Virus record (IMG/VR): IMGVR_UViG_3300048008_000449
Location: 62,001 to 126,000 of that record
Direction: 5' to 3' (one strand)
Origin: a virus
Length of the DNA stretch: 64,000 bases
Program-made: the position numbers and the translations under genes
In this document: positions 25,029 through 34,721 of the stretch, one piece after another
How positions within the stretch are numbered: position 1 is the first letter of the stretch
Layout of the letters: every line of letters begins with the position of its first letter
The notes under the pieces: generated by a model
Databases searched by the model: none
Told to the model about the DNA's origin: nothing
What the model saw: only the letters and a program-made list of their open reading frames with translations

Positions 25029-25633
25029 CAATTTCGCAATTCTTTATACTGGATAACTGTTTCAATTCTAATATTAAGATCATCGCTATGTGATAGTTTA
25101 AACAACATCATTGTTTCTTCACTGTTGCAAAACACAATTGGAACACTTTCTCTATTTCTATGCATAAAGTATCTAATGTGTACTATACGTCTATCATGGA
25201 AATCAAAGTTATCATATATCCATTTTATAGTAGCATTGTCTTTTTCTAGTGTACCAACACCATACTTTGGCCAACTTATTAGTTTATGTTTGTAGTTGTT
25301 ATACCATAACTTATCACGTATAACAACACTTCTATCTTTTTCGTATAATAGTTTTTTATGTGTATCACTTATTGGTTCGTGTATTTTATCTATTTTTCTA
25401 TATAAGAAATCATCAGATTTTATCTGATCAACCATATCAACGTCAGATGTATAAACTGCTAAATTATATGTTGTTTCTGATTTTTTTGTTTTAACACCAC
25501 GCCATATTGTTTGACCATCTAATCCTATTTTAGGATAATTGAAAACGTAGTTAAACGGCAGGTCTAGAAATTTAATACATGTATCAAAGTATCTGTAATA
25601 TAATGACTGCGATGGAAATACATTATTTTCCAT
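25028..25633 (-). CDS. Hypothetical protein downstream of clpA
   Basis: 201 residues from the ATG at 25633, which overlaps the clpA stop; the frame extends upstream into clpA without a better start. The protein is rich in Tyr, Lys and Asp (FPSQSLYYRYFDTCIKFLD; HIRYFMHRNRES). There is no membrane segment or known motif. It is probably co-translated with clpA. Confidence 0.65.
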   Translation of the reverse strand: MENNVFPSQSLYYRYFDTCIKFLDLPFNYVFNYPKIGLDGQTIWRGVKTKKSETTYNLAVYTSDVDMVDQIKSDDFLYRKIDKIHEPISDTHKKLLYEKDRSVVIRDKLWYNNYKHKLISWPKYGVGTLEKDNATIKWIYDNFDFHDRRIVHIRYFMHRNRESVPIVFCNSEETMMLFKLSHSDDLNIRIETVIQYKELRN

Positions 25634-27887
25634 TAATAAGTAACTTGTCTTTTTGCCAATCAAGCTCCAATGTAAACTCGCCTTCATTATTAAGTAGATA
25701 TTTTGCTAATGGTAATTTTACTGATTCGTTGATTACTCGTTGTAGTGGTCTTGCACCCATTGTAGGATCGTACCCTTTATCTTCTAGCATGGCTAATAAT
25801 CCTGGTCCCCACTGTAATACAATATTTCTACCTTCAACATATGATTCTAATTCTCCTAAGAACTTAATAACAATACGTTTCATATCATTTTGCTCTAGTG
25901 CGTTAAATTTAACAATTCCATCTAATCTATTTCTAAACTCTGGAGCAAAGTAATTGTTTACTGCATCATCAACTGCTTTTGCATTAAATGTTTCTTCGTT
26001 GAATCCAATTGTAGCAATTGCCGCATCTTTTGCACCTAGGTTACTAGTCATAATAATAATTGCATTTTTAGCACTTACTACTTTACCTGTACTGCTCGTA
26101 AGTGTACCTTCATCAAGTAAACTTAACAATACACTCATTAAGTCAGGGTGTGCTTTTTCTACTTCATCTAATAACAATAAGCAATTTGGATTATCTTCTA
26201 GATGACTTATTAGTAAGCCATCTCCTGCTTTACCATCACCATGTCCTACATAGCCTGGAGGTGATCCAATTAGTTTTGATACTGTATGACGTTCTTGATA
26301 TTCTGCCATATCATAACGTACAAGTTTCATACTCATTGCTTGTGCTAGACGTTTAGCAAGTTCTGTTTTACCAACACCTGTTGGACCCGTAAACAAATAA
26401 CTAGCAACAGGTTTAGTAGGATCTTTTAATCCAGCCATGCTAACTGTAATACTATCTACTACACGATCAACTGCTGGTTGTTGTCCAAATACTGTACTTT
26501 CTAAAAATGTTTTAACTTCTGTATGTTTTGTTACAGTCTGTTTATCTTCTACGTTACCTAAATGTTCTTTTGGTATTCCTGTAAGTCTTGCTACCTCTGC
26601 TCTAATTTCTTCTTCGCCTATAATAGTTAAGCGATCTGCTTCTGGTAAAATTCTATTAAATGCACATGCTCTATCAAGTATATCAAATGCTTTGTCTGGT
26701 AATTTCTTGTTAAAGATATATTGGTCACTTAGTTCAACTGCTAATTCTGCGGCATCTTCAGTAATACTAACATTGTGATAATGTTCATAAGATATCATTG
26801 TACCTCTAACTACTTCTTTTGCCTCAATTATATTAGGCTCATCACATACAACTTTTGTAAACCTACGTGCCAATGCACTTTCTTTTTCAAATACTTTTCT
26901 ATATTCTTCGTCTGTTGTAGCACCAATAACTTTTAGTTTTCCACTACTCAATGCAGGCTTTAACATATTACCAGCATCCATAGTACCATTTGTACTACCT
27001 GCTCCAATAATTTGATGTATCTCATCAATGAATAAAATAATGTTAGGCTCTTTAATTAATGCTTCGCCTAATTGTTTCATACGTTCTTCAAAGTCACCTC
27101 TATATTTGGTACCAGCAACTAACTTAGTCATATCTAATTCCCATACAACCTTGTCTTTAATAATGTCTGGAACGTTACCTTCTACAATAAGTTTTGCTAA
27201 TCCTTGTACAACTGCTGTTTTACCAACACCACTTCCACCTGTTAAAATAGCATTAGATTTTTTCTTACGTGCTACTGTTTGTACTAGGTCTTTTAATTCT
27301 TTTCTACGGCCAATTAAATCATCATAATCTTGGCTTTCTTCATTTAAATTATTACAAAATTGTTTTAATACTTCACGTGGAGTTACTGCTCTCTGACCGC
27401 CTGGTCCTGGCATACCTGCAGCCATACCATCTACTGGTCCAAAGATTTGTTCATCTTTCATTGCGGCTGTATCTTGCATCCAACTCATTACTTTGTTTTT
27501 GTTTAGGCCCAATTGTTCTGCATATTTAGATGACACACTATGTTCTTCACCTAGTATACTCAATACTAAGTCAAGTTGGTTAATTACTTTTTTGCCTTGA
27601 AACAATGCTTGTGTTAACGCACGATTAAATACACGTTCTAACATTTGTGTCTTAGCAGGATTTGGTTCTTCTTTAGTATTTTTTACTAATTCTTTACATT
27701 CTTTTTCTAAGTATTCAATTAATGCAATTTGCAAACTTTCTGCATCTGCATTAATTTCGTAACACATTGCTATTACATGTGGGTCGTCTAGAATCACTGC
27801 GGCTAAGTGTTCTATTGTAACATATTCGTGTTTGAACTTCTTAGCTAAGTTAATTGCTGTTATTACTATTTTTTCAATGTCTGTCAT
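25623..27887 (-). CDS. clpA: ClpA, AAA+ unfoldase of the ClpAP protease
   Basis: 754 residues, the normal ClpA length. It has an N domain (1-145), Walker A of D1 at 217-224 (GGSGVGKT), Walker B FIDEIH near 287 and Walker A of D2 at 501-508 (GPTGVGKT). There is no ClpB middle domain, so this is ClpA, not a disaggregase. The ClpP-docking loop IGF is at 627-629, so it can in principle work with phage or host ClpP. ClpA degrades SsrA-tagged and, through ClpS, N-degron proteins. It overlaps the J-protein gene by 14 bases. Confidence 0.93.
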   Translation of the reverse strand: MTDIEKIVITAINLAKKFKHEYVTIEHLAAVILDDPHVIAMCYEINADAESLQIALIEYLEKECKELVKNTKEEPNPAKTQMLERVFNRALTQALFQGKKVINQLDLVLSILGEEHSVSSKYAEQLGLNKNKVMSWMQDTAAMKDEQIFGPVDGMAAGMPGPGGQRAVTPREVLKQFCNNLNEESQDYDDLIGRRKELKDLVQTVARKKKSNAILTGGSGVGKTAVVQGLAKLIVEGNVPDIIKDKVVWELDMTKLVAGTKYRGDFEERMKQLGEALIKEPNIILFIDEIHQIIGAGSTNGTMDAGNMLKPALSSGKLKVIGATTDEEYRKVFEKESALARRFTKVVCDEPNIIEAKEVVRGTMISYEHYHNVSITEDAAELAVELSDQYIFNKKLPDKAFDILDRACAFNRILPEADRLTIIGEEEIRAEVARLTGIPKEHLGNVEDKQTVTKHTEVKTFLESTVFGQQPAVDRVVDSITVSMAGLKDPTKPVASYLFTGPTGVGKTELAKRLAQAMSMKLVRYDMAEYQERHTVSKLIGSPPGYVGHGDGKAGDGLLISHLEDNPNCLLLLDEVEKAHPDLMSVLLSLLDEGTLTSSTGKVVSAKNAIIIMTSNLGAKDAAIATIGFNEETFNAKAVDDAVNNYFAPEFRNRLDGIVKFNALEQNDMKRIVIKFLGELESYVEGRNIVLQWGPGLLAMLEDKGYDPTMGARPLQRVINESVKLPLAKYLLNNEGEFTLELDWQKDKLLINGK

Positions 27888-28557
27888 CTTTTAGCCTTTT
27901 TATAAAATCGTTAATATTAGATTCAGTTATGTGAGGTATCTTTACACTAATGTTTACTCTTAAACTTCCTCTCTTCTTTGTCTTTCTGTTATACAATCCC
28001 TGACCCTTAACACTAATAATAGTTCCTGTTTCTGTTTCAGGGGGAATATTTAATTCGCAGTAATCACCTAATGGTGTTAATATAACAAATGAATTCCTTT
28101 TCATTACATCTATTATATCTAATGTTTTATACATTATAATATTATTTCCTTGTCTTGTAAAGACTTTATCTGCCAATTCTTTAACATTTATTATGTATTT
28201 TTTGCCTTTATTAACAACATTAAACTTATCGCCTGCTACTGCTCCTGGGGGAATATTTACTTTTATGAATAATTCTTCTTCGTCTTCTACTTCTATATAA
28301 TTATTTATACCTAAAATTTGTTGTTCAATTGATAATCCAATATTAAACATCTTAGTATCAGACACTTTTACAATAGGTACATGTTTCTGCTCAGAAATAG
28401 TATCATATGCTTGACTAATTTCTAACCATTCAGCGATTGTACCGCCTTTGTCTGGATGATTTTTTAATGCTAATTTCTTATAGGCTTGCTTTACTTCTCT
28501 TAGTGAGGCGTTGGGTTCTACTCCTAAAATAAACCAAGGGTTATTGTAAGTCTTCAT
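27874..28557 (-). CDS. J-domain co-chaperone (CbpA-like)
   Basis: 227 residues. A J domain (6-52) has HPD at 34-36. It is followed directly by beta-rich client-binding domains (VNIPPGAVAGDKF; LNIPPETETGTIISVKGQGLYN) without the zinc-finger region. This is the layout of CbpA-type DnaJ proteins. It would recruit host DnaK to clients. Overlap with clpA suggests a chaperone-protease operon. Confidence 0.88.
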   Translation of the reverse strand: MKTYNNPWFILGVEPNASLREVKQAYKKLALKNHPDKGGTIAEWLEISQAYDTISEQKHVPIVKVSDTKMFNIGLSIEQQILGINNYIEVEDEEELFIKVNIPPGAVAGDKFNVVNKGKKYIINVKELADKVFTRQGNNIIMYKTLDIIDVMKRNSFVILTPLGDYCELNIPPETETGTIISVKGQGLYNRKTKKRGSLRVNISVKIPHITESNINDFIKRLKDDRH

Positions 28558-28894
28558 TGTTGTACTTTTTATATGCCGCGATAATAGATTGTTGTTGTTT
28601 TAACAATTTAAGAATATCTGCCATGTTTAATGTTAGGTTCTGATAACCATCATCAACAACTGCATAAAGTACAAGATCAGTTTTATTATCTTTAAGTTTG
28701 TTGAATACTTCATCAACATTCTCTGGAGTAATAACTATCCATTCAATCGGTCTTGCTACATACTTGTCAACTTTAGGTACTATTAATTCTGGCTTCTTTA
28801 CAGGAGCAGTGTCAATTTTAAGTACTTGCGGTATACTACTGCATGCTGTCAGCATCATTGTTGCCATTAATGCAATCAATAAACTCTTTGTCAT
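28541..28894 (-). CDS. Rz1-like outer-membrane spanin lipoprotein
   Basis: 117 residues from the ATG at 28894 (AAGGAG upstream). A lipoprotein signal MTKSLLIALMATMMLTAC ends in the lipobox LTAC. A Pro-rich segment follows. The gene starts inside the end of the Rz-like gene in another frame (59-base overlap), the classic overlapped Rz/Rz1 arrangement. It should join the inner-membrane partner to disrupt the outer membrane at lysis. It is longer than typical Rz1. Confidence 0.75.
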   Translation of the reverse strand: MTKSLLIALMATMMLTACSSIPQVLKIDTAPVKKPELIVPKVDKYVARPIEWIVITPENVDEVFNKLKDNKTDLVLYAVVDDGYQNLTLNMADILKLLKQQQSIIAAYKKYNNEDLQ

Positions 28895-29312
28895 CTGCTT
28901 CTCCTTCTTTGGCCTCTTGTCCACTTAATAATTCAACACATCTAAACACTTCATTTGATCCTTTGTTAATTTGACCTTCAATATACTCTGGTGCTTCTAT
29001 TGTAAGTTCTCCAAAGTCACGTTTGTTTCCTTGTTTATCTTGATTGAACATTGTTTCTAATTCTTTTGTTTTTTGTCTACTCTCTGCAAAATCTTCATTT
29101 AATTGTGTAAGTGTTTCGCTCATAACTTTTAAACTGTTTTGTAAACTTTCTGTTGCTGACTTTTGTATAGTTAGGCTGGTTTCAAGTTTGGCTTGATTTT
29201 CAGCATATTGTTTTATAGCTTTTTGTGTATCTTGATAATACCAATAAGCTAGTCCTGCAAACATTGCGAAAGCTGCAAACATTATAATATAGACTTTTAG
29301 TTTTGTAAACAT
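28836..29312 (-). CDS. Rz-like inner-membrane spanin
   Basis: 158 residues. One N-terminal transmembrane helix (about 7-25, VYIIMFAAFAMFAGLAYWYY) is followed by a long coiled coil (about 30-90) and C-terminal cysteines. This fits an i-spanin, with the lipoprotein gene embedded in its 3' end. Lysis function is inferred from architecture and overlap. Confidence 0.75.
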   Translation of the reverse strand: MFTKLKVYIIMFAAFAMFAGLAYWYYQDTQKAIKQYAENQAKLETSLTIQKSATESLQNSLKVMSETLTQLNEDFAESRQKTKELETMFNQDKQGNKRDFGELTIEAPEYIEGQINKGSNEVFRCVELLSGQEAKEGEADDKEFIDCINGNNDADSMQ

Positions 29313-29335
29313 AATATTACTTATACCTTTGACAA

Positions 29336-29803
29336 TTAGTACTTGTTGAGAAACTTCATTCTTTCAGCAATCTTATGTGCTTCAGGATTAGTTGCTACTG
29401 TATAATCATAGCTACTAGAATAAACTGATTTCTCAAAATTTTCTTTATTCCAATCCATTGGTGTGTCTTGCTTGTATGCAAGAAATCTAAAACTACTGGC
29501 AGTATTGTCTACTCTAGAAATATCTTTTAAAATTTTATCAACTGCGTCAAACAGTTTACTATTTCTTTCTAGTTCAACATACACTTTATAGTTACCATCT
29601 TTGTCCGGTCCTACAGAAGCATCAACATCAATTGTATCATGTCCTGTTTCAATGAACTGGCTTAAATCTTTTGCTGGGTCTGCATCTTTAACATCAAATG
29701 CGACAACTACAACGTTTTCATCTTTTCCAACTTTGCTTTTAAATTGGTCTATGCTAAATGTAGTTATTAATAAATCTTCAAGATCGTTGTGTTGTATACT
29801 CAT
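29336..29803 (-). CDS. Conserved phage protein, function unknown
   Basis: 155 residues, acidic, alpha/beta (VVVVAFDVKDAD; GNYKVYVELERNSKLFDAV). It is coupled to the upstream gene (TAATG). Proteins of this look occur in T4-like marine phages. A late promoter serves the pair, so a virion-assembly role is plausible but unproven. Confidence 0.68.
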   Translation of the reverse strand: MSIQHNDLEDLLITTFSIDQFKSKVGKDENVVVVAFDVKDADPAKDLSQFIETGHDTIDVDASVGPDKDGNYKVYVELERNSKLFDAVDKILKDISRVDNTASSFRFLAYKQDTPMDWNKENFEKSVYSSSYDYTVATNPEAHKIAERMKFLNKY

Positions 29804-30327
29804 TACATTTCCTCCGGTTGGATGTCATCATTTTCATCAACAGCGGCTTGTTCTACTTTGTCACTATTAATGTTTTGATCATCAACACGTAATTTATTTG
29901 CTTCAATATCTTCCATATGTTTTCTAGGAACAACAATTGTTACTAACCAAATTGGTGTAATAACTTTTTTAGCACGTGTTTGTCCTGGTCTTTTACCATC
30001 TGCGCCATCTGTTTGTTCAATATCATCCGGTGATTTAATCTTTGCCGCTGAAACCAATTCTTCTTCTGCATAATATACTTTGCATCCGTTTTTAATTAGT
30101 CGTTCAGCACCTACTGGATCTGGCATTAGTTTACGTGGATACATAAGTGTCATTGTTGCCCAATATCTATCAATATGTGGACCTTCTACAATCTCACCTT
30201 CAATCCAATTTGCATAAGCATAGATATTTGACGTATCTATAACACGTTCCATATCCATTAGAGTTTCTAATGCAGAATCTCTACTTGTATTTGCTTTTAG
30301 TGTATCTAATATATAATTTTGATCCAT
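29803..30327 (-). CDS. Conserved phage protein, function unknown
   Basis: 174 residues. The N-terminal half is compact (WIEGEIVEGPHIDRYWATMTLMYPRKLMPDP), the middle is polar, and the tail is acidic. It is the first gene after the late promoter at 30354, so it is probably virion-related. No family name can be given with confidence. Confidence 0.68.
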   Translation of the reverse strand: MDQNYILDTLKANTSRDSALETLMDMERVIDTSNIYAYANWIEGEIVEGPHIDRYWATMTLMYPRKLMPDPVGAERLIKNGCKVYYAEEELVSAAKIKSPDDIEQTDGADGKRPGQTRAKKVITPIWLVTIVVPRKHMEDIEANKLRVDDQNINSDKVEQAAVDENDDIQPEEM

Positions 30328-30353
30328 AATAAATTATTCCTTTGTCTTATACT

Positions 30354-30360
30354 TATTTAT
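30354..30360 (-). promoter_or_regulatory. T4-type late promoter (CATAAATAAGT)
   Basis: ATAAATA 26 bases before the ATG at 30327, with AAAGGAATAA between. It probably drives 30327 down to the spanin genes. Confidence 0.68.
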
Positions 30361-30472
30361 GACAGTTATATCTTAAAGGTCAACCTTGTTATCTACTTAC
30401 ATAATAGCCACACACAATTGTTAAATACATATGAGCAGGCAACATGGGCCTCTTACCCAAATAGGAGTTATA

Positions 30473-31216
30473 ATGGCTAAACGAGCTCGAAAAACAAAAA
30501 AACAACAACATCAACAACATTACAACGATCACAGTAATGTAATTTCAGTAAACGAACATAGACAACGCAAAAAGCACGTAACAATTGTACCACGCAATAT
30601 AGCACAAGAAGATTACTGCGAAATGTTAGATAATAACAAAAAAAATATTGTGTTTGCAATGGGACCAGCAGGTACCGGTAAAACATTACTAGGTGTACTT
30701 GCGGCTATTGATGCTTACAACACAGGCTTATGCGAAAAAATCGTTATTACAAGACCAGCTGTATCAGTTGATGAACAACATGGTTTCCTACCAGGTACAT
30801 TGGTAGAGAAAATGGCACCATGGACAAGACCTATATTCGATGTAATGGAAGAATATTGGTCACCAAAAACCATTGAAAGTATGATTGCAGACAATGTAAT
30901 CGAAATTGCACCACTAGCATACATGCGTGGTAGAACTTTTAAGAATTCTTGGATTATAGCAGACGAAATGCAAAATGCGACACCATCTCAAATGAAGATG
31001 TTATTAACACGTATTGGCGAGAATTCTAAAATTATTGTAACAGGAGACTTAGCACAACACGACCGTGGTTTTGAAGACAACGGTCTTAAAAATTTCGTAA
31101 AACTATTAGAACAAAAAGGTAGTAATATTATCGGCGTAGTTAGTTTTTCTAGACAAGACGTTGAACGACATATTGCTGTTACTGAGGTTCTATCAATTTA
31201 CGGTGACGAAGACTAA
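30473..31216 (+). CDS. phoH: PhoH-like P-loop ATPase
   Basis: 247 residues from the ATG at 30473, chosen for AGGAG seven bases upstream. After a basic, Gln/His-rich N-terminus, Walker A is at 64-71 (GPAGTGKT); IIADEMQNA supplies Walker B and TGDLAQHD a sensor motif. PhoH is one of the commonest genes in marine phages; its biochemical role is unsettled (ATPase, possible RNA helicase or link to phosphate stress). It is among the few plus-strand genes. TTAAATA at about 30421-30427 may be a variant late promoter. Confidence 0.92.
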   Translation: MAKRARKTKKQQHQQHYNDHSNVISVNEHRQRKKHVTIVPRNIAQEDYCEMLDNNKKNIVFAMGPAGTGKTLLGVLAAIDAYNTGLCEKIVITRPAVSVDEQHGFLPGTLVEKMAPWTRPIFDVMEEYWSPKTIESMIADNVIEIAPLAYMRGRTFKNSWIIADEMQNATPSQMKMLLTRIGENSKIIVTGDLAQHDRGFEDNGLKNFVKLLEQKGSNIIGVVSFSRQDVERHIAVTEVLSIYGDED

Positions 31217-31798
31217 TTAAACGTTGACAACAATGTCAACTATCTGTGCCCAGTTGCCTACTCGCACAACACCGTCTACCGTATCTTGCTTCTCATTATG
31301 AGTATGATTAATGAGCAAACTTTTTAGACCTAACTTAGCTCCTAAGTTAGCATTTGCTGTTTTGTCCTCAATCCAATACAATCCACTATCTTTGTAAGGT
31401 TCTAGTGCATCATCTTTATCTGCACCTGTATCTAAACAAATAACTTCTTCAAATACATTTTTACCAAAAATAGCTTCTAAATTTGTTTTTCTTAGTTTAC
31501 CAGCTTTTTCATCTAAGCTAAGAGAAGTAATACAATGAAATTTGTATCCTGCTTCTACCAAATGTGCAACACCGCTTCTAGCATCTCTAAAAGCTGGCAA
31601 GTACTTTACCCATGCACAATTATTAAATTCTTTTACAAGTTTTTTACATTTAAACTTACTTAATCCGTATGCTACTTCCATTTCGTATACGTCATTTACT
31701 TTTTTAGTATAACCTTTTTTAGCCATCCACTTATTAAAGTCGACTTCCCAATCAAGCAATACTCCGTCTGCGTCAGTCAAAACTATCTTATTATTCAT
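31217..31798 (-). CDS. HAD-superfamily phosphatase
   Basis: 193 residues. DADGVLLDW at 8-16 is HAD motif I; SLSLDEK follows as motif II region and EDKTANANLG is motif IV. Related phage and bacterial proteins are 5'-nucleotidase-like. It ends base-to-base against phoH on the other strand. A strong sigma70 promoter at 31831-31859 drives it. Confidence 0.82.
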   Translation of the reverse strand: MNNKIVLTDADGVLLDWEVDFNKWMAKKGYTKKVNDVYEMEVAYGLSKFKCKKLVKEFNNCAWVKYLPAFRDARSGVAHLVEAGYKFHCITSLSLDEKAGKLRKTNLEAIFGKNVFEEVICLDTGADKDDALEPYKDSGLYWIEDKTANANLGAKLGLKSLLINHTHNEKQDTVDGVVRVGNWAQIVDIVVNV

Positions 31799-31830
31799 AA
31801 CTTCTCTACTTTGTTTCTGATTATGTTTAT

Positions 31831-31859
31831 ATTATAAGACATCTTGGCTGAGAAGTCAA
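31831..31859 (-). promoter_or_regulatory. Sigma70 promoter with AAGACATCTT dyad
   Basis: TTGACT (31854-31859), 17-base spacer, TATAAT (31831-31836). The dyad AAGACATCTT lies at 31836-31845, touching the -10. Confidence 0.85.
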
Positions 31860-31894
31860 CCACTAATTGTATTTTTATGTGAATTATTTTATAG

Positions 31895-32203
31895 CTACAT
31901 TGCCATTAGATCGTCAAAATTCCATACCATTTTTGCGGCTCCGCCATACTGTCCAGGACCAACGCCTTTTTGATATGGTGGCTGAGGAAGTGGACCTGTC
32001 CATATCCAATTATCATGCTCTTGTGGATAATACTGCATACGTTCTTCTTTGTGTAAAAACTCAGGTTTTAGTCCATGCTTTTCTGTCATATTGAACATTT
32101 CAATATCAGGCATAAACTTCATCTTTACTTGCATTGCTTCAAAGTCAGTTAACACAACACAATCATTTTTACCATTGATTGTTACACTCCATACTTGATC
32201 CAT
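31895..32203 (-). CDS. Hypothetical protein
   Basis: 102 residues. The N-terminal half is a small alpha/beta unit (WSVTINGKNDCVVLTDFEAMQVKMKF); the C-terminal half is rich in Trp, Tyr, Pro and Gly. It abuts the preceding gene (shared base at 32203). No family was recognised. Confidence 0.65.
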   Translation of the reverse strand: MDQVWSVTINGKNDCVVLTDFEAMQVKMKFMPDIEMFNMTEKHGLKPEFLHKEERMQYYPQEHDNWIWTGPLPQPPYQKGVGPGQYGGAAKMVWNFDDLMAM

Positions 32204-32646
32204 TAACGTCTCATTCTAGCAATTTCAATTGCTTCTTCTTTGTTATCTTCAAATATGGGAACCATGTTACTTTTGTGCATAGTTGCAATACCAACAAGTT
32301 TACGTTCGCCTGTGTATTTCATAGATTCTTTACGTGCAGTTGAACCACCGATGTTATTACTAAGACTAGGATAGTCTGGTGTTTCTCTATTAAGTTTTGG
32401 AGGAACATACGGTTCTGCTTTTACATTTTTACGTGTTGGTGCTTTGTATGTACCATTACAATATGCAACGTAATCATCAAACTTCTCAAACTGTGCATAT
32501 AGAATATTACGTTTGCGACAATCTTTATTGTGCTTACGCCATTGTACTATCAATTTTTGTTCTTGATTTGCAGACATTTTTTTCTGCTTCTTTTTACGAT
32601 TATAATTTGTTGTGGTCATATAAGGACCAACTAGATGCATACTCAT
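32203..32646 (-). CDS. Conserved T4-like marine phage protein, function unknown
   Basis: 147 residues from the ATG at 32646, which has GGAG eight bases upstream. MSMHLVGPYMTTTNYNRKKKQKK and the end (TGERKLVGIATMHKSNMVPIF) follow a pattern I recognise from T4-like cyanophages. It is basic at the N-terminus, without a catalytic motif. It sits behind a consensus sigma70 promoter, so it is probably early. Confidence 0.75.
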   Translation of the reverse strand: MSMHLVGPYMTTTNYNRKKKQKKMSANQEQKLIVQWRKHNKDCRKRNILYAQFEKFDDYVAYCNGTYKAPTRKNVKAEPYVPPKLNRETPDYPSLSNNIGGSTARKESMKYTGERKLVGIATMHKSNMVPIFEDNKEEAIEIARMRR

Positions 32647-32678
32647 TTTACGCTCCAAAGTAAATTTATTGTTCTTAC

Positions 32679-32707
32679 AGTATAGCGTAAATTTGTCTAT
32701 TTGTCAA
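32679..32707 (-). promoter_or_regulatory. Consensus sigma70 promoter
   Basis: TTGACA (32702-32707), 17-base spacer, TATACT (32679-32684). The -35 overlaps the stop codon of the upstream gene. Confidence 0.85.
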
Positions 32708-33441
32708 TCGGGAATTTTAATGCCATCAAACAGTATATCAGAATAGGTTGTTACTAGTTCTCTCCAGTTTGGCAATGGCGGGGAATTTATAATATCGCAT
32801 AATCTATAATATTCCATAGGTTTGTGCCTAAAGATTTCTCCAATATCAATTTTGTGTATTGCAATACCTTTGGCTTCAAATTCCATTTTATAATGGATAT
32901 ATTCTTCGTAATGATCTTTAAACTTTAATGGCTGTGCAAGATGAAATGTATCTGGAGCAATTGTTCTTTCATATGGTAAATTATGATCAGTTCCTACACA
33001 TATGGCAAACATATCTGCTAGTTCTTCTTGATCACAATCAAGTACAATATGTGTTGTTACATTAGTATCTTTATTATGTATAATATCAAATCTAGACAAT
33101 GCATAATTTAAGTAATGATATGGATTAAGTCTAAACACAAGTTTTGTAAAATCACCTACTCCTTGTCTTAGTGCCGCTTCAATTTGGTCATCAAATGGAT
33201 GTACTTCATTTATCCACTTATCACCAAATTTATTTTCACAATGAAATGTTTCAGGTCTCCAACTTCTACCTTGATGTCCTATCATATCTGTACCAGTAGG
33301 ATTTTCTTTTCTCATATCCATGTCAGGTACTTGTGCAAATCCTTCATGTCTTTGAATTAACCAAGAGATAAATTCACCTGGTAATCCTGAAGGATGTATT
33401 ATTGAAAATGCTTCTGGTTTTGGTCTTTCTAAAATAGGCAT
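32704..33441 (-). CDS. Protein of unknown function, possibly sulfotransferase-like
   Basis: 245 residues, soluble. The start contains FSIIHPSGLPGEFISWLIQRH, reminiscent of the phosphosulfate-binding loop of sulfotransferases, but the rest does not give a clear match. It overlaps the upstream radical-SAM gene by 13 bases, so it likely belongs to the same pathway as the two radical-SAM paralogues. The function is not established. Confidence 0.6.
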   Translation of the reverse strand: MPILERPKPEAFSIIHPSGLPGEFISWLIQRHEGFAQVPDMDMRKENPTGTDMIGHQGRSWRPETFHCENKFGDKWINEVHPFDDQIEAALRQGVGDFTKLVFRLNPYHYLNYALSRFDIIHNKDTNVTTHIVLDCDQEELADMFAICVGTDHNLPYERTIAPDTFHLAQPLKFKDHYEEYIHYKMEFEAKGIAIHKIDIGEIFRHKPMEYYRLCDIINSPPLPNWRELVTTYSDILFDGIKIPD

Positions 33442-34721
33442 GGTTGTTTTGGTCCGTAAATTATTTCTGCTAAATCTGGATTATAATCATACAAGTATAC
33501 ATCTCTAAATTTATCCTGTTCACGTACAAGTTCTTGGAATACAGATAAATGATGTTCTTTTGTATCTAATGCTTTTCTCATATCATTAAGTGTTCTAATA
33601 TTATGTGTGTCTTTATTATGATATCTTAGTTCTGCTTTGTTAATTATATTGTGTGCATGTTTTTTATAAGAATCTGGTAAGTTTCCAGATCTTAAATGTG
33701 CTGGAAATACTACTAGTCTTAAATTACTATCAGCTTTATGATCATATACAAAATCTAAAAAGTCTAGTGTATTATCATAATTAAATATTTGGTAACTAGC
33801 ATTAATTTGAACACCAAACCATTTGTTTTCTTGTGCAAACTTAGATAGCTTACCACATTGTTCTTCCATTTGGCTCCAAGTAAATACACCGTTACTACGC
33901 ATGTATTCAAACATTGGACCAGCGGCATCAATACTAATATCTAATGTAAGTTTTTTTAGTTTATGAAATAGTCCTAATTTTTCTACATTTACTTTTGATC
34001 CATTTGTAGTAATAACCATTTTAATTTTTTCTGGGTATCCGTGTTCTTCAATAAGTTCCATTAACCTATATGGACTATCATCCATAAATGGTTCTCCACC
34101 TGTCATCCAAATACTTCTGATACCTTTTAGTACTGTAGGATTCTTTTCTAAATATGGAATAATACTGTTAAAGTTTTTTGGGTTAGACCATTGAAACTTT
34201 TTATATTCTCTAGGAAACTTACTGTTCATGTGTTTAGCTTCAGGTATTAAACTGTTGCTGTAATTTGGACTACACATTCTACATTTAAAGTTACACACAT
34301 TACTAAAGTTTACAAATAAATGGCTTATGTCATTTCCTACTAACTTTGGAGTACGATATGGTTCAGGGTTGCCTAACTGATCCATCATCTTCTTTCCAAG
34401 CCAATTCATACGTTGACTTTTTTGTCCGTTCTTTTCTCTATTCAAACAGTTGGTACATCCATAAGTATCCCATTTACCGTCAAGCATGTTTTGACGTAAT
34501 GTTTGCATTTCTTTACTGTCGTGGCTCTCGCCCATGTCGTCATCACTCATCATGCAACGACTTACAACGCCTGAAGGATGCCAACTAATAGTATTAAATG
34601 GAACTGGACACCAACTTTTACTGTGTAGGTTTTTCCAGTTATCATCTTCAACTACTTTTGTTACAATATCCTTGGCAGGTATAATAAATTTATCTTTGTT
34701 TATGTCTGTTGGATTATTCAT
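33429..34721 (-). CDS. Twitch-type radical SAM protein
   Basis: 430 residues. The core motif is C143-x3-C147-x2-C150 (CNFKCRMC) and WMTGGEPFM the GGE motif. The N-terminal auxiliary cysteines are C38, C56, C89 and C92. It is clearly a duplicate of the next gene upstream, sharing HSKSWCPVPFNTISWHPSG-like and SIDAAGPMFEYMRS-like blocks. It overlaps that gene by eight bases. A two-enzyme heteromeric pair or sequential modifications are possible. Confidence 0.9.
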   Translation of the reverse strand: MNNPTDINKDKFIIPAKDIVTKVVEDDNWKNLHSKSWCPVPFNTISWHPSGVVSRCMMSDDDMGESHDSKEMQTLRQNMLDGKWDTYGCTNCLNREKNGQKSQRMNWLGKKMMDQLGNPEPYRTPKLVGNDISHLFVNFSNVCNFKCRMCSPNYSNSLIPEAKHMNSKFPREYKKFQWSNPKNFNSIIPYLEKNPTVLKGIRSIWMTGGEPFMDDSPYRLMELIEEHGYPEKIKMVITTNGSKVNVEKLGLFHKLKKLTLDISIDAAGPMFEYMRSNGVFTWSQMEEQCGKLSKFAQENKWFGVQINASYQIFNYDNTLDFLDFVYDHKADSNLRLVVFPAHLRSGNLPDSYKKHAHNIINKAELRYHNKDTHNIRTLNDMRKALDTKEHHLSVFQELVREQDKFRDVYLYDYNPDLAEIIYGPKQPCLF